DNA of 53,894 nt. It comes from a virus. Below are positions 16,862 to 25,005 of the stretch, in pieces (within the stretch, counting starts at the first letter, position 1; each line of letters opens with the position of its first letter). The position numbers were made by a program, and so were the translations under genes. The notes under the pieces are model-generated. The model did no database searches. It saw only the letters and a program-made list of their open reading frames with translations, and was not told the origin of the DNA. The stretch covers positions 1-53,894 of IMG/VR virus record IMGVR_UViG_3300048582_000124. One strand, given 5' to 3'.

Positions 16862-17206
16862 CTATTTAGTATCTTCTTGGTAAATTATAGCAAATTTGGT
16901 ACTACTAGGCCACATTGCCTTAATAGAGACAACGTCTAGCCCTAAAAACAGTGCAACTGCCAAAATATCCTCTTCGTCTACAAACGCAAAGTAACGACGA
17001 TAATACGTCATATATGTTTTGTGATCAAAAATCGGAGACTGAATATTAGTCGAATATCCCCATATCCCTGAACAATTTTCGCCACACCATTTTTTTAATT
17101 TGCAATAAGCAGCAAAGTTAGCAGATTCTCCAAGTTCTCCACGTACACTTACTACGCGAAATCCGCATCCGCTAGGAAGATACTGGTCCATCAGGAGTTG
17201 CTTCAT
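16862..17206 (-). CDS. Hypothetical protein (114 aa)
   Basis: Not recognised. Has CKLKKWCGENCSG and several aromatic residues. TAATG overlap with the upstream 77-aa gene. Confidence 0.7.
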   Translation of the reverse strand: MKQLLMDQYLPSGCGFRVVSVRGELGESANFAAYCKLKKWCGENCSGIWGYSTNIQSPIFDHKTYMTYYRRYFAFVDEEDILAVALFLGLDVVSIKAMWPSSTKFAIIYQEDTK

Positions 17207-17439
17207 TACGCACCGTTGTAATTTTCTACAAATTCGTCGGCGTCTCTAGGATCGGAGAAACGGAAGCATGCATACTCACCGTCTGACAAGTCAGCAAAGT
17301 GACTGCGAGACTTATCAGCAAGCGATACTAAATCCTTTGTATCTAGATCGAGCGAATCTACTGCGACAGTTGTCCAGTCTCTAGTAAAGTTTTCTACTTT
17401 AACAAAATCACCCAAAATACGATTGCCCACTTGTCTCAT
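17206..17439 (-). CDS. Small hypothetical protein (77 aa)
   Basis: Not recognised. I chose ATG 17439 (MRQVGNRIL), which has AAGGGAA upstream and follows the previous stop directly; the longer frame to 17520 would overlap the preceding gene by 80 bases. Acidic C-terminus. Confidence 0.65.
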   Translation of the reverse strand: MRQVGNRILGDFVKVENFTRDWTTVAVDSLDLDTKDLVSLADKSRSHFADLSDGEYACFRFSDPRDADEFVENYNGA

Positions 17440-17440
17440 A

Positions 17441-17746
17441 TCATTTCCCTTTTTTGTTGGTAAAAACGTCAGCCCATTGTTCAACAATGTCGACCCAGAC
17501 TTCTTCGACTGTCTTCTCACTCTTTACTTTCTGCTTTATCATCTTAATCGAAACTACGTGTTCACGCCCCGATAGTAACGTAACCTTAACCCAAAGATCA
17601 TCAGACAACGCATTAACGACTGCAACTTCGTCGTCCACGTGGTCGATGCACTGCATTGTCTCGATTAAAGAAATCGGTATATACACTAAGTCAGTCGACA
17701 GCAGTAAACTAACGCGAACTGTAGTAGAGCTAAAGGTTGCGCTCAT
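17441..17746 (-). CDS. Hypothetical protein (101 aa)
   Basis: Not recognised. Beta-rich N-terminal half (VRVSLLLSTDLVYIPISL) that could be a small barrel; helical C-terminus. ATGA overlap with the upstream 79-aa gene. Confidence 0.65.
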   Translation of the reverse strand: MSATFSSTTVRVSLLLSTDLVYIPISLIETMQCIDHVDDEVAVVNALSDDLWVKVTLLSGREHVVSIKMIKQKVKSEKTVEEVWVDIVEQWADVFTNKKGK

Positions 17747-17982
17747 AACAATGACAAATATAATGCATCGTCTTTCTGAAAAGACATGTTACGTATAATC
17801 ACTGCTCGGTTAACTATAGTATGGCGTTTAAGTAAGCGTAGAACTCTCCCGTCAATAGTCCAGTTATCTTTACCATGACCTACGTTAGTGTTCAACCATT
17901 TTACAACTTTATAAAAATGATCTCTATCCCGAAAGGAAATATTAATTTTTATTAAGTTGTCTATTTTTTCTGTATCGCTCAT
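17743..17982 (-). CDS. Small hypothetical protein (79 aa)
   Basis: Not recognised. ATG 17982 (MSDTEKID) is chosen because AGGAACC precedes it and a sigma70-type promoter lies just upstream; the longer frame (18030) would begin inside that promoter. Confidence 0.65.
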   Translation of the reverse strand: MSDTEKIDNLIKINISFRDRDHFYKVVKWLNTNVGHGKDNWTIDGRVLRLLKRHTIVNRAVIIRNMSFQKDDALYLSLL

Positions 17983-18010
17983 AGTGGTTCCTAAGAATAA
18001 ATGTTTTACT

Positions 18011-18038
18011 ATATTAACACAATCATGCAAAATGTCAA
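18011..18038 (-). promoter_or_regulatory. Sigma70-type promoter, TTGACA-16-TAATAT
   Basis: -35 TTGACA (18033-18038) overlaps the end of the 240-aa gene; -10 TAATAT at 18011-18016. Starts the run of four small genes to 16862. Confidence 0.65.
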
Positions 18039-18757
18039 CTCCGAAGTAAAGATAAGGCAGTATTAAGTTGCTTGCTCGACTTGGAATCTCCCATCAACAC
18101 TTCGGTTAAAATTTCTTGATCAAGCCATTCGGTAACTTCGGGACTGTACTTAATTACCACACCATTCTTAGGCCACAATAACAAAAGTGCCCATTCTTTA
18201 GCAGTAAGCACCGATGATTGCATTGCACTGATTGTTAACAGGGGAAAAATTTCAATATTAGCTGTTAGCAGCCGCCGTAACTTAGTTTTGTCTCTTAACG
18301 TAGATAAGTTATTCGAAAGATCATTTAACCGCGACTTATCATAATTAACAAGCGTCTGCCATCCTGAATAAGAAATCCTAGACAACGGTATTTTAAGGGT
18401 TTTTACTAGTTTAGGATCGTTAGAAACTATATTATCAATTGCATAACTCGGCAGTTTTTCTAAATCAATATACTTAGCTGCAACATCTTTCGTAGATAAC
18501 CAGCGGACTCTTTCGTATACCGAAATAGAATTTACGTTAAGGTGTGGCGCAAATAATTCAAAATTAAACGCCAGGAGGTTATCGATTTGATGTGTGGTTA
18601 TATACTTAAAATCAAAAGAGTCCGGGGATCTCTTAAATTGCGCAAGTACCTTATCTGGATTAATCACATGCATTTGCCGTAAGATAGTTGCGGTAGCGGT
18701 AATTGTCGGCACTTTTGCTGTTGCTGATTTATACGTTCTTCGGTAACGGAATGACAT
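18035..18757 (-). CDS. Hypothetical protein (240 aa)
   Basis: Not recognised. Basic N-terminus, then repeated helical units with Leu-Pro turns (for example LEKLPSYAIDNIVSN, LKIPLSRISYSGWQTL), suggesting an all-alpha repeat fold. AAAGGA upstream; 1 base after the purA stop. Confidence 0.75.
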   Translation of the reverse strand: MSFRYRRTYKSATAKVPTITATATILRQMHVINPDKVLAQFKRSPDSFDFKYITTHQIDNLLAFNFELFAPHLNVNSISVYERVRWLSTKDVAAKYIDLEKLPSYAIDNIVSNDPKLVKTLKIPLSRISYSGWQTLVNYDKSRLNDLSNNLSTLRDKTKLRRLLTANIEIFPLLTISAMQSSVLTAKEWALLLLWPKNGVVIKYSPEVTEWLDQEILTEVLMGDSKSSKQLNTALSLLRS

Positions 18758-18758
18758 A

Positions 18759-19922
18759 CTAATTATCCTTTTCTATTCTTTCTATTTTTATGTGTGCAGC
18801 AGTCGGACCCCAGCTGGTGTATACGTTCTCGGCTCCAGTTGCAAGTATAACCTCATCGATAATATTGTCAACGGGGGTGTCAGTTACTGAACTGCTTTGA
18901 TCGCAATGTGTAATCATAGCATTTACAGTGTACGACAGGTCTTCTAGCTTCGACAGGTCTTCTTCGATCGCATCAAACATTTTGTCGTAGTTTAACGGAG
19001 CGAATCTTAACTCACCTTGCCAGTCATTTTTTACATTAGTATCGTCTACTATGTTAACTGGTGTAACAATCTCATTGGGTAAAGGTCCTGCGCCGTGTCG
19101 GCTTAGGTACGCCCGCGTAATGTAAAATATATCGATATCGGCTTTCATGTTACTGATTAATTGTACAACATTTGTTAACCCCGTGCTAGAACGAGTAACA
19201 TATGGAAAATCCATACTATCTTGATCTAAAAATAATCCCTGAGCACCCTCGAACACAAGGTGTTCGAACAACTCAAACGCATCGGTATCTTTACAAGGTT
19301 TTACGTTATTATAAAATTCCTTTGCATCTCTAAGAAAACGTTCATCTACTCTTTCTAGTAGAATCGGGTTATTTTCGATTCCTAATTCCACTAAGCGCAT
19401 TGGAAAATATTCTGTTTTAATGTTTTCTAACTTTTCTGCTAATGTATCTGCATCTTTTAAATCGCTCACCCGAAGTGGGAAGCCGCGTTCGGCTCGCTCG
19501 ATAGTTTCGCCGAACCCGACTCCACAGCTACCGTGGCGTTCACCGGCTCGCGCTTTTTCAATCGTTTGATTTATATACACATCGTACGGTGTAGTTACGA
19601 GACATTCCTTGTCCACGTACACGTTAGGCAAAGTGCCACATTTCTTATAGAGATCCATTGCTTCGTGCCAGAACAGTATCGGATTTACCACGAAGAATCT
19701 CGACAAGATAGTAGGGGCACCATTAAAAGTGCCCGATCCGAAGTGGTGAAATACATGACGAATTCCATCTTTACGTTGAACTGTGTGCCCTGCTTGAGCA
19801 CCACTATTAAATCGTACAACGGCTGTCTCCTTCCGGTCTTGGGTTAGCCAGTCGGTAGTAAGCCCTTTGCCTTCGTCGCCGTATCCTGCGCCGATTACAA
19901 TTTCAATAGATTTATTCGTCAC
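18759..19922 (-). CDS. purA: Adenylosuccinate synthetase (PurA family)
   Basis: Joins IMP and aspartate using GTP. 387 aa, shorter than the roughly 430 of bacteria. P-loop GYGDEGKG (about 13-20) keeps the catalytic Asp16, and AGHTV keeps the catalytic His46; FEGAQGLFLD and YVTRSSTG match the IMP-binding QFEGAQG...FVTSSNT region. The related phage enzyme PurZ (2-aminoadenine pathway) has, as I recall, lost the P-loop Asp; its presence here favours true PurA chemistry. GTG start with AAGGT upstream. GuaC in this window would supply IMP; the next enzyme (PurB) is not seen here and would be the host's. Confidence 0.88.
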   Translation of the reverse strand: MTNKSIEIVIGAGYGDEGKGLTTDWLTQDRKETAVVRFNSGAQAGHTVQRKDGIRHVFHHFGSGTFNGAPTILSRFFVVNPILFWHEAMDLYKKCGTLPNVYVDKECLVTTPYDVYINQTIEKARAGERHGSCGVGFGETIERAERGFPLRVSDLKDADTLAEKLENIKTEYFPMRLVELGIENNPILLERVDERFLRDAKEFYNNVKPCKDTDAFELFEHLVFEGAQGLFLDQDSMDFPYVTRSSTGLTNVVQLISNMKADIDIFYITRAYLSRHGAGPLPNEIVTPVNIVDDTNVKNDWQGELRFAPLNYDKMFDAIEEDLSKLEDLSYTVNAMITHCDQSSSVTDTPVDNIIDEVILATGAENVYTSWGPTAAHIKIERIEKDN

Positions 19923-19933
19923 GTTATTTTACC

Positions 19934-20821
19934 TTATTGCTGAGATTTGCCAAACAATGCTGTTTCTACTACTTTGCGGCATTGTTCGTTTTGGTACTGC
20001 TCGATTACTTCTTTCGGGTCGGCACCCTCATTAACTTCAATGACCGCAGTAATCACTTCAGAGATAAATTTGTAATCAGATAATGTAATTGCCCTCTTGC
20101 CAAGTAACGCTTGCCATCTGCCGTGTACTTCGGCGCCATGGCGCAATGCATAAGACCCTTGCTCGACAATAACATGAAACACGTGATACTTTTCTTGTGC
20201 TTCTGCTAAGTAGTCGTTAATATTGTAATCTTGTTGCTCAGTGATACCGATACGCTCGGTCAGTTTCTTAGCAGTCGCGGTAGTAGGCGGTAATTCATCG
20301 CCGATAGTGAACAAATAGCCTTTCTTACCGCGCTTTTCGAAGCAGTCAATAGAAGTTTTGCGAGCAGCAAAGATCCACGGCAGATCGTATGATTCGTAGT
20401 TGTTACCGCCACCGCCTCCTTCTAGATACAGTTCTGCAAGCTGATCAGAAATTCTGATATCTGCTTCAAATTGTGTTACCTGCAACGGCGCACTGTCACA
20501 TGAAATATCGCCCACGGCCATCATCATAAAATGTGGGTCAGTTACAGAACCACGGTCCAGCACAGTCTCAACTAATGTGCCCAAGCCTTTCTTAGCAATG
20601 TGTTCTGCAATCATCCCCATCGAACCAGTTACATCGAGTCCAACGATAATTGCAGTTGATTCCGGATTAACATCAGAGTCACGAGATTCTCGTAACGTGA
20701 TATTTTTCGGATCGTATTTGTTTACAATAGTGCGTTGCGTGAATACTTGTTCACGTGTCTGTGTAGCACGAACGCTTGCAGTTGCAGCGTACATTGTCGG
20801 TTCCCAACGAGCCGAGCCCAT
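19934..20821 (-). CDS. VWA-domain (MIDAS) protein
   Basis: 295 aa. Residues about 55-260 form a von Willebrand A-like domain: the metal-ion site DxTxS is at Asp63, Thr65, Ser67 (GLDVTGSMG), and later GGGGGNNYES and FTIGDELP supply further loops. No signal peptide or membrane segment. It lies next to a Met-rich protein (26-base gap), which may be its partner. VWA proteins often act with AAA+ ATPases, but none is adjacent. AAGGA upstream. Confidence 0.8.
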   Translation of the reverse strand: MGSARWEPTMYAATASVRATQTREQVFTQRTIVNKYDPKNITLRESRDSDVNPESTAIIVGLDVTGSMGMIAEHIAKKGLGTLVETVLDRGSVTDPHFMMMAVGDISCDSAPLQVTQFEADIRISDQLAELYLEGGGGGNNYESYDLPWIFAARKTSIDCFEKRGKKGYLFTIGDELPPTTATAKKLTERIGITEQQDYNINDYLAEAQEKYHVFHVIVEQGSYALRHGAEVHGRWQALLGKRAITLSDYKFISEVITAVIEVNEGADPKEVIEQYQNEQCRKVVETALFGKSQQ

Positions 20822-20847
20822 AGTTTATTTCCTTTTAAGTTAGTGTA

Positions 20848-21540
20848 TTAATTATCGAAGAAGCTGTTCTTGCCGCCAAAGGGTGCTCCGCCTTTGCTGC
20901 CCATCATCTTCATCATCATCATCATTTGCATCATGTTGCCCATGCCGGCAGTTCCTGATGCATCGGCTCCGGTGCCGCTTGCTCCGAGCTGGCTGAACAA
21001 CATCATCGGCATAAGTTGATCAAGCATGCTGTCGCTGTCGCCGCCACCCATCATCATCATTGGGAGCAACATATTTTGCATAGTGCCTAAGCCGCCTTCG
21101 CCGCCGGGCAGCATGTTTACGAGACTACGGAGAACCATTACGCCGCTATCGAAGCCGAGCATAGATACTTTTGGAGGAGTCCAAGTAGTAATAGTACCAC
21201 CGGGGGTCATTAGACCGAAACGCTTCATTGCGGGTTTTTCAGCAGTGGCAGCACGCTCGTTGACGGAAATGATCCAGCCCTTAGGCTTGCTATCACCGTA
21301 AATCAAGTCGCCCACTTTAACCGAATCAACAGGCGTGGACTGTGCGAAAGCAGGAACTGCCATGCCAAACTGATCAAACATGTTGACCGTAATTTGTGCA
21401 TCCTCGCCAGTGCCTTCGATTGTAGTAATGCCGTCTTCGGTTTTAACACCGATACGACCAGAGAACAGATCCCAGACTACACCGTCGACCTTACGGAAGA
21501 AACGGTTCATCAGGCGATCATTTACATTCATGTTTTTCAT
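20848..21540 (-). CDS. Methionine- and glycine-rich protein (230 aa)
   Basis: ATG 21540 (MKNMNVNDRLMNRFF) is chosen for its AAGGTG; the longer frame to 21636 overlaps the previous gene. Residues about 15-150 look like a small beta-rich domain; the last 90 residues are extraordinarily rich in Met, Gly, Ser and Ala with MMMM and MMMMMKMM runs. Such tails can bind metals, soft ligands or hydrophobic clients. Function unknown. It sits between the VWA gene and a 133-aa orphan. Confidence 0.75.
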   Translation of the reverse strand: MKNMNVNDRLMNRFFRKVDGVVWDLFSGRIGVKTEDGITTIEGTGEDAQITVNMFDQFGMAVPAFAQSTPVDSVKVGDLIYGDSKPKGWIISVNERAATAEKPAMKRFGLMTPGGTITTWTPPKVSMLGFDSGVMVLRSLVNMLPGGEGGLGTMQNMLLPMMMMGGGDSDSMLDQLMPMMLFSQLGASGTGADASGTAGMGNMMQMMMMMKMMGSKGGAPFGGKNSFFDN

Positions 21541-21541
21541 A

Positions 21542-21943
21542 TTACACCTTCCAGTAAAATTGTTTACGAGCATCTTCATCGCTGAAGGATGCATCGATAT
21601 TGTCGTTCCAGATTTTAGTTGCAACATCTTTACCAATTACATTTGCATAATTGGATATAACGTCACGTTCTTGTTGCCCTTTGCGCCAGATACTATGATC
21701 ATCACTGTATTGAAAGGTAATGTCATGGTGCCTAACTAATTGTGTAAAGTACGCTTGTTGAGCTTCGGGATCATTGTCGTCCCACTCTTGCAACACTTCG
21801 CCTACTACACGGTAATACTGAGAACAGCGACCTTTGCAGTGCTTTTCCATTTCGACTACACTAGCGAAGATTAGGTCGTGTTCGTAACCCAGCTTTTCCT
21901 CAGGACCGTAATTACTGTAGGATTTAATGTGTGCTTTAATCAT
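21542..21943 (-). CDS. Hypothetical protein (133 aa)
   Basis: Not recognised. Acidic and aromatic-rich, with CKGRC and a WDDNDPEAQQAY helix. First gene downstream of a sigma70-type promoter and followed by the Met-rich and VWA genes, so the three form one unit. Confidence 0.75.
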   Translation of the reverse strand: MIKAHIKSYSNYGPEEKLGYEHDLIFASVVEMEKHCKGRCSQYYRVVGEVLQEWDDNDPEAQQAYFTQLVRHHDITFQYSDDHSIWRKGQQERDVISNYANVIGKDVATKIWNDNIDASFSDEDARKQFYWKV

Positions 21944-21971
21944 TGCGATGCCTCTTTGTTAATGTGCTGCT

Positions 21972-22000
21972 ATTATAACGCACAATTTAACAGCCGTCAA
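21972..22000 (-). promoter_or_regulatory. Sigma70-type promoter, TTGACG-17-TATAAT
   Basis: -35 at 21995-22000 and a perfect -10 at 21972-21977, reading into the 133-aa, Met-rich and VWA genes. Confidence 0.82.
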
Positions 22001-22006
22001 CTTATT

Positions 22007-22423
22007 TTATAAGTCGCCTTCTTTTCTATTTTCCGAATGAAATGGATCAAATTTGCCGCCTGGATAACGTCCTTCTAATTTGCTGACGTTTTCTTTAATA
22101 ACTTCCATTGGATCGAGTCCAAGTGCAGTACACGCCATCATCCAGTAAAAAATTGCATCGCCTAGCTCACGTTTCATATGGTAGATGTTATCTTCGTTGT
22201 ACGGTTTACCTTGAAAGAAAATCTTCTTTACAATTTCACTGTATTCGCCCGATTCACAACACATACCGATTGCCGATGTCATGAGCAGAGACGGATTGCC
22301 ACCTGCCTTTTGAATCGTAATCATGCTGTTGATCATTTCGGCAGTAAACTTGCTTTGGTCCGAAGTAAGCCCCATCACAAATTGCCGATAATTATTTAAA
22401 ACTTCTTTAGCTTCTTTTTCCAA
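22007..22423 (-). CDS. MazG-like nucleotide pyrophosphohydrolase
   Basis: 138 aa, one all-alpha NTP-PPase domain. The metal-binding pattern is ESGEYSE (Glu57, Glu60) and RELGDAIFYW (Glu86, Asp89), the ExxE...ExxD of MazG-type enzymes, which cleave (d)NTPs to monophosphates. Phage versions are proposed to clean nucleotide pools or lower ppGpp. The start is TTG at 22423, backed by AAGGAG 7 bases upstream. Follows the dioxygenase gene by 12 bases. Confidence 0.85.
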   Translation of the reverse strand: MEKEAKEVLNNYRQFVMGLTSDQSKFTAEMINSMITIQKAGGNPSLLMTSAIGMCCESGEYSEIVKKIFFQGKPYNEDNIYHMKRELGDAIFYWMMACTALGLDPMEVIKENVSKLEGRYPGGKFDPFHSENRKEGDL

Positions 22424-22435
22424 TGTGTTGCTCCT

Positions 22436-23269
22436 TTAGTCAAATTTAGGTATAAGTTCTGGAATTTGAAAAGTTAAACGCCATAACACGCGATCTTCTT
22501 CTGTATTAAATTCAGGACGGTGATGGGAGATACTATAATTGTTGTTTATCACAAGATCGCCGACTTGCCATTGATGTGTTATTACATTCTCCGGCCTTGT
22601 TGCTATTTCCAGTAGTTTCTTTTTAATTGTAAAAAATTCGCTAGGTGTAAATCCTTCTAGCCCTAGGAAAAACAAGATACTTGCAGATAACGCTTTTCTT
22701 CCTGTGTTAGGGTTTGTTATTACTAGCGGACGCATATGAGTTTCCCATGCAGTCTCGTACGGCGCAATGTACTTGGCCTGTTTATTTTCTATTGCATCTC
22801 TTAGGTCTAAAGGACAATTGTCATACAGCCACTCTTGATCACACCATAACGTAGGTGTCGGTATACTAGGCAAAATTTCTGCATACAAGATTCTAGTAGG
22901 GCATGTTCCACCTTCTCTATACCACGGCCTGTGCGCCACATCGTTATGCCATGACACTTCTTTAGTACCTAGCACGCCGTCACGCCCGTTTCGCACCATA
23001 GTAATTTTTTTGTTATCAGGGTGGTGCAGTTTTCTTTCGAAATTTCCTACCATTCCGTCGTCATCTGCACTCCAAGACTCAGCATTGGCTAGCAGTTCTG
23101 CAAACGCAACTACCTCTGCAGGTGTACCTGTATGCCCACGAAAGACTACTAACTTTTCTGTCGCAAGTAAATTTATAACAGTATCTCGATCGAATGTCTT
23201 AAAATCGTCGTAAGTTATGACACCAAAATGAGGATTCAATCTTGTAAATCTTTTGTCAATATCCGACAT
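22436..23269 (-). CDS. TauD/TfdA-family Fe(II)/2-oxoglutarate dioxygenase
   Basis: 277 aa from ATG 23269, one base after the preceding stop (a frame to 23299 overlaps it). The facial triad is visible: His108-x-Asp110 in SWHNDVAHRP and His249 in the segment after WQVGDLVINNN; Arg264 (VLWRLTF) is the 2-oxoglutarate clamp. ATRPENVITHQWQVGDLV is the typical TauD end region. The family hydroxylates small molecules such as taurine, but the phage substrate is unknown; nucleotide, lipid or peptide substrates are possible. Cotranscribed with the MazG-like gene. Confidence 0.87.
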   Translation of the reverse strand: MSDIDKRFTRLNPHFGVITYDDFKTFDRDTVINLLATEKLVVFRGHTGTPAEVVAFAELLANAESWSADDDGMVGNFERKLHHPDNKKITMVRNGRDGVLGTKEVSWHNDVAHRPWYREGGTCPTRILYAEILPSIPTPTLWCDQEWLYDNCPLDLRDAIENKQAKYIAPYETAWETHMRPLVITNPNTGRKALSASILFFLGLEGFTPSEFFTIKKKLLEIATRPENVITHQWQVGDLVINNNYSISHHRPEFNTEEDRVLWRLTFQIPELIPKFD

Positions 23270-23270
23270 A

Positions 23271-23567
23271 CTATTTCCCGCTGTTACACAATGTTTCAAT
23301 TGACTTATAATGTTCGTATGCTTCTTTTACCGCAGGATATTTTTCCGAAATGATACGACGATCTCGTTCTTCTTTCTCATACATCGCTGCACATTCAACA
23401 AGCCTCGAAAATCCCGACGGAGAAACACAAGTAAGCTCAATCACAGTGTAAGGACGATGTGTAAGATATCCGCTAGAATATCCCGAAGTTTCTACATTAA
23501 TACTATTAATACAACACCCGAATGCAGCAAGCAAACTATGCAATTCGGTAAGCGAATGTTCTTTCAT
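23271..23567 (-). CDS. Hypothetical protein (98 aa)
   Basis: Not recognised. Cys-containing N-terminal half (FGCCINS) and a helical, charged C-terminus. Directly upstream of the dioxygenase gene. Confidence 0.65.
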   Translation of the reverse strand: MKEHSLTELHSLLAAFGCCINSINVETSGYSSGYLTHRPYTVIELTCVSPSGFSRLVECAAMYEKEERDRRIISEKYPAVKEAYEHYKSIETLCNSGK

Positions 23568-23571
23568 TATA

Positions 23572-23754
23572 TTAATTCAGCTGTTTAATTCTTTCTTGAG
23601 TTTTATTATGCAGCTTAACGTATTTTTGTTTCTCGTCACTCTCGGGCAATTCTTCTGATAGATGCTCGTATGTTTCGTCCAAAATTACAATATCTTCTAA
23701 CTCTGACGAATCAATAATCTCTAGCACTTGTTCAAAATCCATTGTACTTGTCAT
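23572..23754 (-). CDS. Small acidic helical protein (60 aa)
   Basis: Not recognised. ATG 23754 (MTSTMDFEQ) is chosen because GAGGAGGTG and a sigma70-type promoter lie just upstream; the longer frame to 23811 would cover that promoter. Two helices with many Glu and Asp. Confidence 0.65.
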   Translation of the reverse strand: MTSTMDFEQVLEIIDSSELEDIVILDETYEHLSEELPESDEKQKYVKLHNKTQERIKQLN

Positions 23755-23782
23755 AATATTACACCTCCTCGTTTGTATGCGT

Positions 23783-23811
23783 ATAATAGCATAGTGCTGC
23801 ACAGATGTCAA
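23783..23811 (-). promoter_or_regulatory. Sigma70-type promoter, TTGACA-17-TATTAT
   Basis: -35 at 23806-23811 (overlapping the stop of the 98-aa gene) and -10 at 23783-23788, reading into the 60-aa gene, the 98-aa orphan, the dioxygenase and the mazG-like gene. Confidence 0.8.
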
Positions 23812-24104
23812 TTACTATTTATTCGGGCGTAACACAATGTCGCAAGTAGTAAATCTTCTCGATTTTTAAATCTTAACGTTCGACCGCGACGAACTACGTT
23901 AAACGGCCCGAATCTTTCCCTAATTTCGTTTATTTTAGCAATAGATAAATCACATCCATCTAAACTTAATTCATTTTTCTTACCGAATGTATTCCACAAC
24001 TTGTTAAACAGTTCTGTACGTTCTTCCAGAGACGGGGACAGGGTACCGAAGTATTCCATCATATCATCGTCGGTGTAAAAACGTATAGACGGTATTAATT
24101 TCAT
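23808..24104 (-). CDS. Hypothetical protein (98 aa)
   Basis: Not recognised. Start ATG 24104 overlaps the previous stop as ATGA. The C-terminal half (ELSLDGCDLSIAKINEIRERFG...RFKNREDLLLA) is basic and could be a small nucleic-acid-binding fold, but there is no firm motif. Confidence 0.65.
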   Translation of the reverse strand: MKLIPSIRFYTDDDMMEYFGTLSPSLEERTELFNKLWNTFGKKNELSLDGCDLSIAKINEIRERFGPFNVVRRGRTLRFKNREDLLLATLCYARINSN

Positions 24105-24307
24105 TCTTTTAACTCCGGCAAACCTACTGCACGGCGTGCGCAATTTATAGGATCTATTCGGCCGCGTATAATCGCAGCATTAAGTTCGTCGAGTGTCATT
24201 ACAGAGGGCAGTGTTTCGTATGATTCAAAAACCACCGTAACACCTCCCCTTGCATGATACCTATAATAGGTACTACCGTAGCGACTACCGTAGTAGTTAT
24301 CGTCCAT
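24101..24307 (-). CDS. Small hypothetical protein (68 aa)
   Basis: Not recognised. Tyr/Gly-rich first 20 residues (YYGSRYGSTYYRYHARGG), then a helical domain. Its ATG overlaps the clpP stop (TAATG), so it is cotranslated with clpP. Confidence 0.65.
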   Translation of the reverse strand: MDDNYYGSRYGSTYYRYHARGGVTVVFESYETLPSVMTLDELNAAIIRGRIDPINCARRAVGLPELKE

Positions 24308-24927
24308 TACCGCTTGCTAACAACTTCGTCTGCCAAGCCCATTTCAACTGCTTCGGCACCGCTAAAGAATGAATCAAATTTCATAATTTCGTACAATTCA
24401 TCGTATGTTTTGCCGCGAGAGTTATGTTGCGAATACAGCTCAGTGAGACGGGTGTTAAGGCGCTCTGCTTCGACTTGATGCCGCCGCATATCTTCTAAGT
24501 CATCACTTGTGTGACGAACGTTGCCGCTAGTACCACGCAAACCGTGAGATACACGGTGTATCATGGTGCGCGATTCTGGAAGCACAAATCTGCTGCCTGG
24601 TTCCCCTGCTTGTGCAAGAAACGACCCCATACTTGCAGCTTGACCAACAACATAAGTATAGATTGGGCACTTAATGTATTGCATAACATCATAGATAGCC
24701 AGGCCCGCTGTGACAGAACCACCAGGACTGTTAATATACATGTTAACTGGCTTTTCCGGATTTTCTGCTTCTAAAAACAGCAAAGATGCAATCAATCGAT
24801 CTGCCACATCATCGTGTACTTCACCGGTTAGAAACATTACACGTTCTTTCAACAAACGGGAAAAGATGTCGTACGAACGTTCTCCTTTGGAAGTTTGTTC
24901 AATTACGTACGGAATTAGATTTGACAT
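24307..24927 (-). CDS. clpP: ClpP protease subunit
   Basis: 206-aa serine peptidase that assembles into the tetradecameric chamber served by ClpA or ClpX. Start signature [21 protein letters not shown]. Catalytic triad Ser99 (QAASMGS), His124 (MIHRVSHG) and Asp185 ([18 protein letters not shown]). [11 protein letters not shown] is the oxyanion/substrate strand. The stretch between His124 and Asp185 is about 12 residues longer than in E. coli, placing an insertion in the handle region that mediates ring-ring contacts. AGGAG upstream and a dedicated sigma70-type promoter. Confidence 0.96.
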   Translation of the reverse strand: MSNLIPYVIEQTSKGERSYDIFSRLLKERVMFLTGEVHDDVADRLIASLLFLEAENPEKPVNMYINSPGGSVTAGLAIYDVMQYIKCPIYTYVVGQAASMGSFLAQAGEPGSRFVLPESRTMIHRVSHGLRGTSGNVRHTSDDLEDMRRHQVEAERLNTRLTELYSQHNSRGKTYDELYEIMKFDSFFSGAEAVEMGLADEVVSKR

Positions 24928-24957
24928 TATTACTCCTTAGATTAATGGTTGAATTAT

Positions 24958-24986
24958 ATTGTACTATAGTTTTTACACGTTGTCAA
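24958..24986 (-). promoter_or_regulatory. Sigma70-type promoter of clpP, TTGACA-17-TACAAT
   Basis: -35 at 24981-24986 and -10 at 24958-24963; predicted RNA start about 25 bases before the clpP ATG. Confidence 0.82.
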
Positions 24987-24992
24987 TAAAAT

Positions 24993-25000
24993 GATAAATA
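24993..25000 (+). promoter_or_regulatory. Putative late promoter abutting a start codon
   Basis: GATAAATA on the plus strand. In T4 the RNA starts 6 bases after the motif, which here is exactly the A of the ATG at 25006, predicting a leaderless message. Confidence 0.45.
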
Positions 25001-25005
25001 ATTTT

